Part shown: piece by piece, positions 32,003-44,794 of the stretch
Position numbering within the stretch: position 1 is the first letter of the stretch
How the letters are laid out: the number at the start of each line of letters is the position of its first letter
Source of the DNA: Ricordea florida
Lineage: Eukaryota > Cnidaria > Anthozoa > Corallimorpharia > Ricordeidae
DNA length: 64,000 nucleotides
Assembly (NCBI GenBank): GCA_949710005.1
Contig: OX453283.1
Span: forward strand, 20,245,504-20,309,503
Direction: 5' to 3'
The notes under the pieces: generated by a model
Told to the model about the DNA's origin: nothing
Seen by the model: only the letters and a program-made list of their open reading frames with translations
Database searches by the model: none
Made by a program: the position numbers and the translations under genes

Positions 32003-35000
32003 ATGAATCTTAAAATCGCGTCGCTAAACGTCAGGGGAATTGGAAATAACGCCAGAAGAAGAGAGGTGTTTAATTGGATGAGATCTAAACAATTTTCAGT
32101 GTACATGCTGCAAGAAGTCCATTGTTCCGAAAACACTACAGACATTTGGACCTGTGAATGGGGTTATAGAGCGCTGTTCAGCTACTGCTTGAGCAATAAA
32201 GCCGGTGTTAGTATTCTCTTCAACAATAACTTTAATTTAAATATTATCAAAACACTCTTAGACCCAAATGGCCGATTCATTATTTGCGATATCGAGGCAG
32301 ACGGCAAACTATTGACCTTGGCCAATATCTACGCTCCTAATAAGGATGATCCCGATTTCTTTCGCATATTTTTTGATCACCTCTCTAATTTTAAATGCGA
32401 TGAAGTTATAATCGGCGGCGATTTTAATCTAGTACTTGATATTGAAAATGATAAAAAGAATGGTATCGCCAGAACACACCAAAATGCCCTGAAGGTGGTA
32501 CAAGAAGCAATGGAAGATCTGGAGTTATGTGATGTTTGGAGATTATTTAACCCTGATAGCAAACGATTTACCTGGAGACAGAAACAGCCAGAAATTCAAT
32601 GCAGACTTGATTTCTTCTTAGTAAGTCATACTACGTTATGTAACAGTACTCATACAGATATTATTCCAGGTTTCAAAACGGATCACTCCATGATAACACC
32701 TAACCTATCCTTACATTCAAACCCAAGGGGAAACGGTTTCTGGAAACTAAATACGTCCCTTCTTGACGACACCATTTTTGTTGAGAAAATAAAAGAAACG
32801 ATACAAAAAACAGCTAATGAGTATAAAGATGATGAACTCGTCAGCCCCGCACTACTTTGGGAGATGATAAAATTGAAAGTGCGCCAAGAATCCATCTCTT
32901 ACTCTGAGTTTATAAAAAGAAAGAAAAAGAAAAAGGAAGATGAGCTAGAAAAAGAAATTGCATTTTTAGATAAACAGCTGGATAGTGCAATCGGCTATGA
33001 TCCCTTAATCCAGAATGTTAAAGAGAGAATTAAGATCCTAAAAGAAGAAATTGAAAAACTTATTGAATACCGAACTAAAGGAGCTATTCTTCGATCAAAG
33101 TCAAAGTGGTATAATGAAGGCGAAAAAAACACTAAGTACTTTTATAGCCTTGAAAAGAGACACTTTAAACAAGGCATGATAAGCCAGTTAAAATGTAATG
33201 ATAATACTTTCGTCACATCAGATAAGGACATTTTATCTGAATGTAAAACTTTCTATGAAGATCTCTACGCCTCGAAAATAGAAAACTCCCCTCATTTCAA
33301 TTTTTTTTAAGCAAGAAAATGAAACTCTTTTAAGCCCTGAAGATCAAGAGATGTGCGATGCTATCTTGACCGAAGCAGAATGCGCAGAAGCCTTAAAATC
33401 AATGGACTCAGATAAAACACCTGGCACAGACGGTCTACCAGCTGAATTCTATAAATTATTTTGGAACTATATTTCTACTTTTTTACTCTCCGCTCTTAAC
33501 TTTGGCTACGAGTCTGGCTGCCTTTCTATCACTCAAAGACGTGGAATTATTAAACTTATTCCAAAAAAAGACGCAGAACCCTTTTATATAAAAAAATTGG
33601 CGTCCTATTACCCTCCTCAACACGGATTATAAAATTGCAGCAAAGGCTATTGCAAATCGTTTTAAGACCGTGCTTCCAAAACTTATAAACAATGACCAGA
33701 CAGGTTTCATGAAAGGAAGGTTCATTGGTGAAAATACACGACTTATTGATGGTATAATCCAATACGCTGCACAGCACAAAATTCCAGGTCTTCTGCTTTT
33801 CATAGATTTTGAAAAAGCCTTTGATTCACTTGAATGGCCCTTCATTCAGGATACACTGCGCTTCTTTGGCTTCGGCCCATCAATCATCAATTGGGTACGG
33901 ACATTTTACTGTAGAATTGAAAGCTGTGTTCTCAACAATGGTTAGTCAAGCAGTTTTTTCCAACTGCAAAGAGGTGTTAGGCAAGGCTGCCCCCTTTCGC
34001 CGTATTTGTTCATCCTCACAGCGGAGGTATTGGCCAAGACAATCCGAAATAAAAGGAGCATAAAGGGTTTCTATGTTGGTAATAACGAAGTTAAGATAAG
34101 TCAATACGCGGATGATACTACTCTTATCCTAGATGGGTCAAGGGAGTCCCTTCTCGCAGCTCTGCAAACTTTAGACGATTTCATCAAGATATCCGGCCTC
34201 AGGCTCAATGCCGGCAAAACGGAAGCTCTTTGGATCGGCTCTAAGATTGGACAAGAAAAAATTTCTGTGCCAGAAAAGGACTTAAAATGGCCAAAATACA
34301 AGGTTAAAACACTTGGTCTATGGCTGTCAACCGATCCGGATCTAGCGAAAACCTTGAACTATAAAGAGAAAACTGAAAAAATTAGAAAGTTATTAAGTTG
34401 TTGGAAATACCGTAGGCTCACGCTGCTAGGGAAAATCACCGTGCTTAAATCACTGATCGCATCACAATTGGTTTACTTATTTGTGCCATTGCCTTCTGAC
34501 CATTATGCTATAAAAGAATTAAACGACATGTTTTATTATTTTTTATGGAATGGTAAGGGCGATAAAATAAAGAGAAAGGTTATGATTAATGAACCCGGAA
34601 ATGGAGGTCTGAAAATGATAGATCTCTGTTCTTTCAACAAATCTCTCAAAACAACATGGGTGAAAAAATACTTAGACACGACAAACAATGGAAAGTGGAA
34701 GCTCCTCTTCGATGATGAACTTAAGAACTATAGCTGCGAAAATCTTTTCCGCTGCAACCTTAATGTTAAAGACGCAAAAGAAGTGATTAAGGTCACGGAT
34801 CCCCTCCTTAAGGAGATATTAGAATACTGGACCGAAGCAAACTTTGAATGCCAGATAACTTCTGAAATCAATTTTAGAGAACAGGGACTATGGTTTAATT
34901 CGTTAATAAGAATTGCTAATAAGCCAATATTTTTTAAAGTCTGGTCGGAAAAAGGTATAACAAAAGTTAAAGACCTTCAAATGACAGGAACTAACAGATT

Positions 35001-35772
35001 TTTGCCTCTGAATGCTCTTGCCTCAAAATATGACATAAAGCCACGTCCTCTCGGTTTTTACGGCTTAGTATCAGCTGTAAAATCTCCTCGTAAATCCGTC
35101 ACCGAAGTTGATGAGAGCAGAAATCAAAACCCTGAAACACTCTGTGACAGGATTATGAAAAGCCAAAGACCAGGTCCATTAATCTATAAAAAGTTTATCA
35201 AAGCTAATAGTTTAACTCCAACTAATCGCCAAAACAAATGGCTTCAAGATTGCAACTATTTAGAGGAAGAAAACACTTTTAACTGGAAACATGCGTACCT
35301 CTTGGCACCAAGCTGCACCAAAAGCACCAAACTGATTGAGTTTCAGTTCAAATTTTTGCATAGACGCATACCAACCAACAATTTTCTGTTTAAAATAGGA
35401 AGAAAAGAAAACGAAAACTGCACTTTTTGCCACAGCGCCTCAGAGACATTGATTCACCTTTTCTGGTCATGTCATGTAACATCATCCTTTTGGGAAAGGA
35501 TGGTTGACTGGCTTCAAGAAAATCTTTTGATAAGCAGTGAATACACCTTATTGAATATCACAGCATTGGGCCTGAGGCCAGATCCTCATCCAAAATATAC
35601 GCTTCAATTAAACTATGTTTACCTGCTAGCACGTTATCATATTTGGAAGGCCAAGCTAGAGGAGACATCACCAAATTTCGTGCACTTTTTACATCTTGTA
35701 AAGACACAATTTACAATAGAGACAACAGCGGGTGACACAAAAAAATGGACTCCTCTTGCAGATTGTTTATAA
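32003..35772 (+). pseudogene. L1/Tx1-type ORF2: endonuclease, reverse transcriptase, zinc knuckle
   Basis: The ATG at 32003 starts an AP endonuclease (SLNVRGIG, LQEVHC, GGDFNLV, DHSMI), then a Lys/Glu-rich linker, then reverse transcriptase (DKTPGTDGLPAEFY, FIDFEKAFDSLEW, RQGCPLSPYLF, SQYADDTTLI) and a C-terminal C-x2-C...H...C knuckle near 35420. Lesions: a shift in the T run at 33301-33308, a shift in the A run at 33590-33596, and a TAG at 33943-33945 where relatives have Trp. Two of three lesions are homopolymer slips and could be assembly errors. It would nick target DNA and copy the element RNA. It belongs to the LINE split by the 17.6-kb element. Confidence 0.92.
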
Positions 35773-35983
35773 TGTTTTTATTTCCTCTTCCTCTGACTGA
35801 CGTAAAAAATGTGAACAATTTTGTAAGCTGCTTTAAAGTAATATACATGTGATTATTATAATTAAGGTCTGTTTGGCTACACCCTTTCTGTATTTCTTTT
35901 TTTGTGTCCATTTCCTCGTCACTTTTAGTATTGTGCATTGGTAGTTGTCCTTTAAAAAAAAAAAAGAAAAAAAAGTGGTTATT

Positions 35984-37157
35984 GTCATCACGCGATTTGT
36001 CTATTGTTTTATGTAGCTCGCTGCAAACAGCTAGGCCTTAAGGCACTCCCTGACGAATTGACATGCACTAGCATGCCCCAGAGATGGCATATACCTCGAA
36101 TCAAAAAATTGAGCAGAAGGAGGTTCAAGACCTTCTTGTCAAGAAACCACAGCCTGGTGCAGACTACACCTAGTATATCAAGAGTACATTGTACTCATCT
36201 GCCAAAATGTACAGTGTGCTGACCAAGTCTCAGTTTTATTGGCTGGAACCTAAGCCTCTGATGGCAACCTTGGCCCCTAAAGAGGAGCGGATGACAGGAA
36301 TTTCTTTCTCAGCCTCACGATTTGGGAATGTCCCTAAAGGGAGTGTTCTGTCCTACCAACGAAAGTTATCACAGGAATGTGTAATCAATGACTATTCTTG
36401 TAGTGGTTTCCCTCAACTGCCCTTGGAAACTGCAGGGAGCAGGTATGAAAACAATGTTGCTGTATGTCTTAGCCAGGAAAAGGCTGCCATTCTGTAGTCT
36501 CTGACAGTCACAAGAGATAATTCCCTTGACATTGAGGCCAAGACTGTCACTCAAAGTGCTAATGACTTGTGGCATTGTTTGCGGAAAAAGAGAATTACTG
36601 CAAGCAAGTTTGGCATTGTTGCAAAAGGTTGAGTGGCTTTGAGAATCTTGTCTCTCAGCTTAATCCCAGCAGACGTGTTGTCACTGCAGCTGTGAGGAGG
36701 GGAATAGAGCTGGAGGCCAGGGCTGCTATGGTATAATTATGCAAGTGCTGCAAAAGGGAATCCAGTCAACCCTCTCCCATCAGGATTAATCATTGACCCT
36801 AAAAGTCCTTGGCTTGGCTGCAGTCCAAGCAGGAAGGTTTATGACATCGCTGAAGCTTTAAAAGGTAATAATCCTTTTGGGCTACTTGAGATTAAGGTGG
36901 CCAAGGAAGGAGAAACTGATTTGAAGAATGTTCAATATTTGATTGTTGATCCAGTTACTAAAGAACTGACTTTGAAGAAGAATCATGAGTATTATTTTCA
37001 AGGGCAATGTCAACTTGGTCTTACTGGGCTTGACTGGTGTGATTTGTTTTGTTACTTAAATGATACAACACTTTTGTGTGTTAGGATTAATTTTGACGAC
37101 TTTTTTCAGTCTGCCAAAGATAAGGTAGATATGTTTTTCTTTAATTATTACTTATAA
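35984..37157 (+). pseudogene. SWIM/YqaJ-type gene, 3' part
   Basis: Resumes the gene cut at 12591: the first codons supply the missing SWIM ligands (CHH) and continue through SMPQRWHIPR. Then a YqaJ/lambda-exonuclease-like fold is readable: LRKKRITASKFGIVAK, RRGIELEARAAM, IDPKSPWLGCSP, LLEIKVAKEG, and a C-terminal helix to a stop at 37155. Catalytic carboxylates: Glu in GIELE and the E-x-K of LLEIK are present, but the Asp expected after GCSP is Ser. Lesions: a shift in the A run near 36105, TAG at 36171, TAG near 36495, shifts near 36628 and 36728. Such nucleases cut or trim DNA in phages. The role in cnidarian genes is unknown. Confidence 0.8.
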
Positions 37158-37337
37158 AGTTCATTGTAAACATGACATTCCCATGAGTTTCAGTATTTAT
37201 TTCAACAACACAAAGGCAACGTGTTAATCTAACATTTCTTGTTGATTAAAGATTTCAGTTTCAATGTTTTACTTCGAGTTCATGGTTTCTTCTTATTCAA
37301 ACAGTTTTGCTTTGTATTATTTTTCACTGATGGACAG

Positions 37338-38490
37338 CTAAGTGCCATTTCCAGCTGTTTTCATAATTAGTGGACCTTGAAAATTTGTTAATAAGCAGGC
37401 AACTGTAAACATCTGATTTACAGAACCCAAAGATGACAATGAAATATCAGAATCAAAAATATGAAATTCTTTGACCCTGCGGATTGCCCGCTCCACATGG
37501 ATTCTCAGTTTTGCAATTGTTTTGGTCTCATGCATCTCCCGCATTGAGAACTGCCCTTAATTGCCAAGGTATGGTGGGAGATTCAGAACAACACCCCTTT
37601 CCTCAAGGAAATCTTCAATATCAAAGCATTTGTCAGCCATTACTGAGTCATTTCTTTCTAGATGGTGAAGAACCCCAGAACACCTTGTGATCTCCTTATC
37701 AGAAATTGCTCCTGTATACAGAGATGACAGAAAAATTATGGCACCATGAGGCGCAATACCAATCAGGCACTTAAGTGTAGTGTTACTCTTGTAACTTGAA
37801 TACAGTTGAGATTGTAATAAGAGTGATGAAGGCAGTTGAATGGAGTCTAATATGACCCGGGTACCAGGGTAAAGCTGCCTAAACTCATGTGGCATGCAAG
37901 CCTCAATCTCTTCCCTTGAGGGCCTAACAAAAAATACAAATAGTTCACCCAAGTGGTCAGCTTCCTGCTGACAGTTGAAATTTGTAGCTGAAACCAAAAT
38001 GCAAAATCATGAACAAAAAGCCCCAGCATAATCCGAACAAGGAACATAAACATTTCATCAATAATATGCATCATGTGGGTACTCCTTTGATATTCCTCTG
38101 CCCTTGTCGCATAACAGTACGTCATATTTTCTGCACTTGGCTTCACAAATTCATAAAAAAAAGGATGTGCTTATATGTTGGGAAGCCTGTATACAATTTG
38201 ATCAGCTCATTATCGGTAGAGAATTGTTCTAGGCCAAAGTTAGATAAAATTAGACGTTCGGCATCCAGCTTTTGGTACTGATCTCTCTCTAGCTTCACTT
38301 TATCAACTTCCCTCTTCAAATCTTGAAGTGAATTCCCTGCATCAGCTTGACACTTGACTAGGTCAGTTTTGGTTGCCTGCAACTCTGCTTTAACTGCTTC
38401 TAGCTCTTGCTGCAAGCTGGTCATGTGGTGATCTTGCTGGTCAGCAGCAGGTTGATCTTCAACATCACTCTCATCAGTCTGGGTTCCACT
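37338..38490 (-). pseudogene. DDE_Tnp_4 (Harbinger-type) transposase
   Basis: Minus-strand order: an acceptor-like CCACTAG near 38488, a Gln/Glu coiled coil (LQQELEAVKAELQATKTDL), a helical region (IDEMFMFLVRIMLGLF), then the DDE nuclease: VILDS (first Asp), MADKCFDIEDF (second Asp) and HVERAIRRVKEF (Glu). The three catalytic residues appear to be kept. Lesions: a shift near 38145, a shift near 37955, and an in-frame stop between PPYLGN and GQFS near 37545. The usual N-terminal THAP or similar finger exon was not found; a LINE 3' end lies directly upstream. Harbinger-type enzymes work with a Myb-like partner. A Myb-like pseudogene lies at 54.8 kb, but linkage is not shown. Confidence 0.8.
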
Positions 38491-38774
38491 AGTGGTATAA
38501 GCAAAGTTAAACCAATAACTATTAGTGATGTTAGAAAAACTCACAAAAATCAGGAATACCGTTGCAAACCTATTTGCAAGATGTAGCTCTTTAAGGGGGA
38601 AATTTTTTTATCATCATCATCATTTATTAGCCACTTTTAAATTAAACTACAACATTAACAATTATGTGAGGGCGAGGAGACCTCCAAGAAACCACCAGGC
38701 TTATAGGGGAGGCCACCTCAGTTAGCAATACATTCATAAATTTGTTGTGGAAATGCGGCTAGGTCAATTCAGAC

Positions 38775-41700
38775 TCAATTCATTAAAAATTCAATCATTT
38801 TTTTCTTAAAAATAGAAAAGTTAGTCGAACCAGTAATCGATATTGGGAGAGAATTCCAAATTTTTGGTCCCTGGTAGAGAATTGTAAACTGCTTAAGATT
38901 ATTACGACAGTGATGTGGCCGATAAGACTTGGCTGTTCTTGTGTCATAGCTATGTATTTGACTACTTGTAGAAAACAAACTAAGAAACATTGGAGGCAAT
39001 AATTGCTTGTGATAATAAAACATAAATTTGGCTATTTGCAATGCATTGACTTGGAAAATATCTAAGATGCCCAGTTTAGCAAATAAGGGAGCAGTATGTT
39101 CTTGATAGCCTAAATTGGCAATAGCTCGCACAGCTCATTTTTGTAAATAAAAAATTCTATTTAAATTAGTAACATATGCAGACGACCAGGCTGAATTACA
39201 GTAAGTAATATATGGATAAATTAACGTGTAATACAAAGTAAGTTTAGTATTAGAGGATAAACAGTGTCTAGACCTAAATATTATACCAACTGACTTAGAT
39301 ATTTGTTTACATACAAAGCTAATATGAGGTTTCCATGTAAAATTCTCATCAATATAGACACCTAAGAATTTTGTTTCGCTTACTTGTTTCAATAGTTGAT
39401 TTCCAAACTATAGAGAAAAAGATTTACTAAGTTTCTTCTGCCTCGATTTAAAAATAATGCAATTAGTTTTCTTAACATTTACTGAAAGCATATTACATTT
39501 CATTCAAATGTCAAGATTACACAGTTCATTATTTAACACGGATTCTAAACAATTAGGATCTGAATGAGAATAAAAGATGCTGGTGTCATCAGCAAAGAGC
39601 AAAGTCTGTGTAAATTTGCATGCATTGGGAAGATCATTGATATATAATATAAATAACAAAGGATCTAAGATAGAGCCTTGGGGGACACCACACTTACTGG
39701 TTTGCTTCGATGAGCAAGCTTGGTTAAACTGTACAAATTGTTGACGTCCAGAAAAATAGCTTTTGATCCACTGAAGCGCCATACCATGGATACCATAATG
39801 TTCCAGTTTGGTAAATAAAATTTCATGGTTAAGAGTGTCAAAGGCTTTTGAAAGGTCTAAGAAAACGCCCGCGGTGATTTCACGTACATCAATAGCAGAA
39901 GAAATTTTGTTAACAAGGTGATTTAACGCAAGTGAAGTCGAATGATTTTTACGAAATCCAAATTGACAACTATATAATATATTGTACATTTCAGCAAATT
40001 CAATGAGTCGGTTGTACATAACTTTTTCAAAGAATTTCGAGAAATTGGATAATAAAGAAATTTGTCTATAATTTACGAAAAGATTGGGATCCTCTACTTT
40101 ATAAACAGGGATCGCTTTAGCTAATTTCAATTTGTCCGGAAAAACACCTTTGTGTAAAGAAAGGTTAATAATGTTCACCAATAGAACACAGATGAGGTGA
40201 AAGGAATTTTTGATCACATGCAGTGGGATGTTGTCATAACCGGGGACCTTCCCCGATGAGAATTTATTGCAAATCTCTTCCAGTTCTTCTGTATTAGTAG
40301 GTCTTAAAGTTATAGGTGTATTATTGTTGTCGGGCAGGAACGAACGAAAAGAATAGTTAACCGCAGGTATAGCTTTCGCCAGGTTGGGACCAAGATTGGA
40401 AAATGTTTACAGAAGCTGTCTGCGACCTCCTTAGGGTCTGTGATTGTCCTGCCTTCCGATTTAAATGACGTAGGTAAAGAGGTCTCAGTCTTTCGCTTGT
40501 TGATAACTTTGTTAATCAACTTCCACGTTAATTTGAGGTCATTTTTCGCGCCCTTAAATCTATTGTCGTAATGTAATTGCTTTGCAGTCCGTATTAAATG
40601 ATTTAGTTTGTTCTTGTACATTTTATAACGCAATTTGCAGGACTCGCTGGATGATCTGACCGATTGCTTATAAAGCCTGTTCTTTTTATTAATGGATTTT
40701 AACAGACCTGGTGTTAACCAAGGAGAATAAAACTTTTTTAGATTTTTACCTTTGATGATATTAATGGGAAAGCAGTCTTGAAAAATTCTGATATATTGGT
40801 TTACAAAACCAGCATAGGATTCATTGGGGTCTTCCTCATTAAGAAACATGGACCAATTTGTCTGGGAAAGAAGATCATTGAATTTATATAAGTTGCGTTC
40901 ATTGAAAGATCGATTGAAAATTTTCTTTTCTCTGGCCGAAGGCAAAGGTTCATCGTACAAATATGCAAACACTGGAAAGTGATCTGATAGATCATTTAGC
41001 ATAATACCGTTGTAAACATCTTTTGGTAGGTGATTAGTAAATATATTATCTATAAGTGTCGCAGAGTAAGAGGTGAGGCGTGTTGGATTGGAAATTAGTG
41101 GAAGGAACACGTGGGAAAATAAGCTATCAATAAATTCCTGCGTGGGCGAATGATGATTGTATTGAAGTAAATCAAGATTAAAATCGCCCATCATGTAACA
41201 GTGCTTGTTATCTTTGGAAATTTTGGAGAGAATATCATTAAATTTCTCTAAATACATAACAATGTTTCGATTTGGTGGTCTATAGACAGTTCCCACAATG
41301 ATGTTTTTTGCATGTGGGATTATAATTTCCACAAAAAGTGTTTCGATCACCTCAGGGTCAGATAAATTACAATCCGATCGAAGTTTGTATTCAAGATCAT
41401 TTTGTGAATAAATGCCAACTCCGCCACCAGATTTAGACTTGCGATGGTTAGAAACAAAATTGTATCCAGTGATATTTACCTGCTCTCCAGTGGTGTCGCT
41501 TAGCCAAGTTTCTGACACGCCAATGACAGAGAATAACTTTCGCAGATTTCCTAACATTAGTTTAAATTTATCCAAATTTCCTAATAAGCTTCGCGCGTTC
41601 AAGTGTATAATAGAAAAGTTGACATTATTATTGACGTAATCTAAACAATCATTGAGTTCTTCCTCAACTACGTAGTTACTAGTGGGCAAACGAGTAACAA

Positions 41701-41911
41701 AATTAGAGTCAGGATCGAGATAACTCGAAAATGGATTACAAAGCTCGGGGCGCTCGATAGGATTAAATAAGAGCATTTTGAGGCGTTTATAGTCGCAATT
41801 TAAGGAGCCATGAGATAGCTCATAAAGCACCAAATGAAATGCGCTTTCGTCTAAATTATTAAATGGAAAAACAGATGACAAATGAGTAGAATAAATGTCA
41901 TTAGACATCAC
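38775..41911 (-). pseudogene. LINE ORF2: endonuclease and reverse transcriptase
   Basis: From 41911 the frame gives an N-terminal extension, then AP endonuclease (IIHLNARSL, VSETWLSD, MGDFNLDLL, LSDHFPVFAY), then a linker. The frame shifts near 40380. RT follows with GFRKNHSTSLALN, FLDLSKAFDTLNH, GVPQGSILDPLLF and the catalytic LLFADDTS. After RT are in-frame stops at about 39504 (TGA), about 39411 (TAG) and about 39133 (TGA). The last part, including SYDTRTAKSYRPH and IWNSLP, reaches the natural end at 38775. One shift and three stops mean it is inactive. Confidence 0.9.
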
Positions 41912-41984
41912 GCATAACGAGTGACATGATATACTGGTAATAAATGGACAAAGTACTTAGCTCAAAGGAAGTCCCTCTTGTTGA

Positions 41985-42747
41985 GCAAACGCCTCTAGGT
42001 CTTGTCAAGACTTAATCAGAATTGGGCGAGAGGTGCCAGACTGGCAAAGATACACAACGAAATTCTTTGACCAGCACAACATGAAGCCATTTCTGTTTTG
42101 AAACTTTTTGACATCCGCCAGGAGTTGCTAGACTTGGGGCGTAAGATGGTCAAATAATTTAACTCCCTCCATCGAACTTTCAGCTGGCAATCCAATAGCA
42201 GTAGCTTGAACCTTGCAAGCATCCTTTCTTCCTTTCATGACTAGTTCTTTGGCGATCCTTCGCGTAAATTTACATATCACTGGCTTCGGGCCGCATTTCT
42301 TCTGGTTGGTGTGCGATGAGCAATGTCAATATCTTGGCTACAGATATCGATTCCTACGGCATTGAAGAGGCTGAGACACAACGCAGCTGTGGTTGAGGCT
42401 GATTCGTGCACGTCAGTTTCTGGTAGACCAATAATCTTGATGTTGTATTGATAACTGTAGCGTTGAATCTCTTCGATGGTAATTGCAACTTTCTCTACCT
42501 GGCCAGACAGCAAATTAAGTCGGGACCAAAGCTTTTCGATTTCTTTGTTGGCATTCAGTCGGAATTGGTTTAAATCATCATATGACTGGCTATAGAATTG
42601 TAAGGAAGTTGAGGTCTTTGGGTCAAGTGAGCTCGAAGTTGAATGGGCGCCATTACTCGGCAGTTCATGTAAATGAAGACCGGTAACTCTCTGCTGTTTC
42701 AATCTACTGTGAAATTTCGTATCAACACAGTCTGTCAACATCAACAC
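41985..42747 (-). pseudogene. LINE ORF1 (coiled coil plus RRM-like)
   Basis: From 42747 the frame reads a short variable N-terminus, a coiled coil (ANKEIEKLWSRLNLLSGQVE), then the RRM-like start (NIKIIGLPE, later DIDIAHRTPTR). A shift near 42280 ends the first frame; the homologous sequence continues (CKFTRRIAKELVMKGRKDA) to about 41985 with a TAG near 42135. This is the nucleic-acid chaperone of L1-like elements. It lies 5' of ORF2 in the same orientation. Confidence 0.8.
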
Positions 42748-42799
42748 TTAAACCAAACTAAAGTTTTCAAGTGTAACCGAATCTGCTTTCTCACCGTTT

Positions 42800-43089
42800 T
42801 CGTTCTAAAAAGTATTGAGTGACACGCAAGTCGTAAACTAAAAAGATTGGCATGCATCTATTAGCCTTGAGTGCCGATCACCACAACGGTTGTTGTTATA
42901 AACAAAAGGGTACTTTATATTGTGCTTAATCAATTAAATACTGTTACCTTCATTAAAATTTTTATTTTACTCCTGTAATTGTTGGAATAGCTTTGAATTT
43001 GTGTGTGCAGTGAAACCAACAGAAGGGCGAAATGCGAATGGTCCGTTAATCTCTGTTATAATTGTGTAACACTTTATCGCGCACGAAGG
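42800..43089. other. Sequence between the LINE and the long-TIR transposon
   Basis: No coding signal. Includes the uncertain 5' edge of the LINE. Confidence 0.4.
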
Positions 43090-43096
43090 GGCCAAC

Positions 43097-43373
43097 TATG
43101 AGGGCCCGTTCTGGTAAAAATTGCATTAATTATTTTTACCTATACTGAATTAATAAAACGTTTTGTTCAGTTTTTTTTGTGGTGTCTTATAAATAATTAT
43201 ATCTACTCTTCGAATTATTTTTACATATTGTACATTTTACTTTGTACTTCTTCTAAGTCTGGAATTAATTTTACCTGTCTGGGAATTTTTCATTCCTTTC
43301 ATCAATTATTTTTTCCTATGCACGAATTTCTTAGCAAATCCCATACGCCATTGCGGACTGAGTCGAATCCCAC
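43097..43373 (+). repeat. Left long terminal inverted repeat
   Basis: About 96% identical, by eye, to the inverted 46366-46642. The plus-strand gene starts 26 bp inside its inner end, so the repeat probably holds that promoter. Confidence 0.93.
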
Positions 43374-43398
43374 AAGCCAGTGCTCGCCCTTGTTCAAC

Positions 43399-44023
43399 AT
43401 GGCAGCTAGTGCATCGGGCTCCACGTGGAACGATTCTCAGAAGGATGAAATTATCAGAATTGTAGAAAGTGCAATCGAAACTATAACTCAACTTTCCAAT
43501 GTAGTGGGAAGATCAAACCCTGCTCCTGTGACAGCTCCAAGTAACTCGCGTTCAGAAAACCCCCGTCGATGAACTTCATCGCAGGTTTCCAACTGCAGGT
43601 TCAAGATTTTCTGGAGGTTCAAGGTCGATACGTCCTGCGCCGTATCCTTCTCGGCGTCCCGCTGGACGACCTCGTGAGTCACCGACTGTGTCAAAAGATG
43701 TAATTGTTATTGAATATGAGCATGATAGAGCTTCTTCTAAAGCAGAAAAGATCGAACTCGAGAAATCCAAACGAGTAATCTCAGGTTTTGAAGTTAATAG
43801 AGAGTGGACTGCTAAAGAGCTGGAGAGAGAGTTGTCAGCGTTGTTGAAAGGCACTCAGATGGAAGGATTCTGCCACTCACCTTTTTTTCATCGTAAATTT
43901 CAAAATCTCCCCCAACTGGGTATGGATATTTTCGTGTATCATTCATGGTTCTTGTTTCTTCTTGTTCCTGTTTGTAGTCCCATTTCTGTTGAGTTCAGTT
44001 TAGCTACATGTTCAAGATGGTGA
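43399..44023 (+). pseudogene. Second gene of the long-TIR transposon, function unknown
   Basis: The ATG at 43399 follows the left repeat directly. The frame reads MAASASGSTWNDSQKDEIIR and a helical segment, then changes frame near 43565 into an Arg/Pro/Ser-rich linker (GRPRESPTVS) and a charged segment (KDVIVIEYEHD, later RELSALL). By memory this last segment resembles the region before the HECT domain in some fish and coral proteins labelled G2/M-phase E3 ligase-like, but no HECT domain is present here. The frame stays open to 44023 with decaying similarity. It converges with the transposase. A regulatory or target-choice role would be a guess. Confidence 0.5.
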
Positions 44024-44794
44024 CAATTGTAATTTAATATTTACAATAAAAGTTTGAAGTTTGGTACAAACAAAGGAATAAAGAATGTTGGGAGTAAAGG
44101 TCAGTGTTTAATCAGGCAAACACAACTTCTGTGGGAGAATTTTTGGTCAATAATAGCAAGTCGAATTAACCAAACTGCATTTTTGTCAAATTCTCATCTG
44201 CACTGGCAAAGTAGAAGTTGTTACAAAATTTTATATGGAAGAAGTCATCACCAAATTCAAAATTGGACAATATACATAGTAACCCTTGAAAGCACTGCCT
44301 GATAGACACTGTGAAGTTTTTACATCTTGGCTCTGAAAATACAGAGTTCATATTTCTCAGACAATAAAAGGAAACATGTTAGTGAAATCCCGTTGCCTGA
44401 CAATGACCAGGCATAGTTGAAATATATGTTGTGGTTCAATATTATTCTATTTCCTCTTTTTTTTGTATAGTTATGTATGATATTAAGTTTTAAAATTGAC
44501 CCAAAGCAGACACTGTGAGCCTCTATGGGAACTGATACGGGTACAGAAATCTGATATTGAAATAGTCTAATGTTAAAATGCTGTCCCTTGTGTGCTTGAG
44601 GGGTCTCCCTGTGACAAGTAAAATAGTCTGGCTTAGCCAGAGTAAAATCTGTAAAGACACTATTGGGGTTTAAAGGGTTAAGGAGATAGCTTTTAAGTGG
44701 TTATAAACTCAACACATATCTAATGCCTACATCCACATATCTTCCATCTGCTCATTATGCTGTCAATGTTGCTAAATTTACATGGTGTAAAATT

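Larger units (their letters stand above)
12592..35971 (+). mobile_element. L1-type (APE) LINE inserted in the SWIM/YqaJ gene, later split by insertions
   Basis: The 12-bp AAAGTGGTTATT stands at 12580-12591 and 35972-35983 and flanks the element. Deleting the interval with one copy restores the SWIM codons (SGY followed by CHH). LINE parts in order: 5' leader and ORF1 start (12592-13394), ORF1 middle (31024-31156), ORF1 end (about 31541-31606), ORF2 (32003-35772), 3' UTR and A-rich tail (to 35971). Insertions between these parts are the 17.6-kb element (13395-31015) and a reverse LINE tail (31157-31540). Without them the LINE is about 5.4 kb, a normal L1/Tx1 length. Both reading frames carry lesions, so this copy is inactive. 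Confidence 0.9.
38609..42800 (-). mobile_element. Near full-length LINE with ORF1 and ORF2
   Basis: The 3' end on the minus strand is AATAAATGATGATGATG at 38609-38630, a (ATG)n tail. ORF2 spans 38775-41911 and ORF1 41985-42747, with a short 5' leader near 42800. Both frames carry lesions. It belongs to an APE-type clade by its endonuclease; the exact clade was not settled. The 5' boundary is approximate. Confidence 0.85.
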
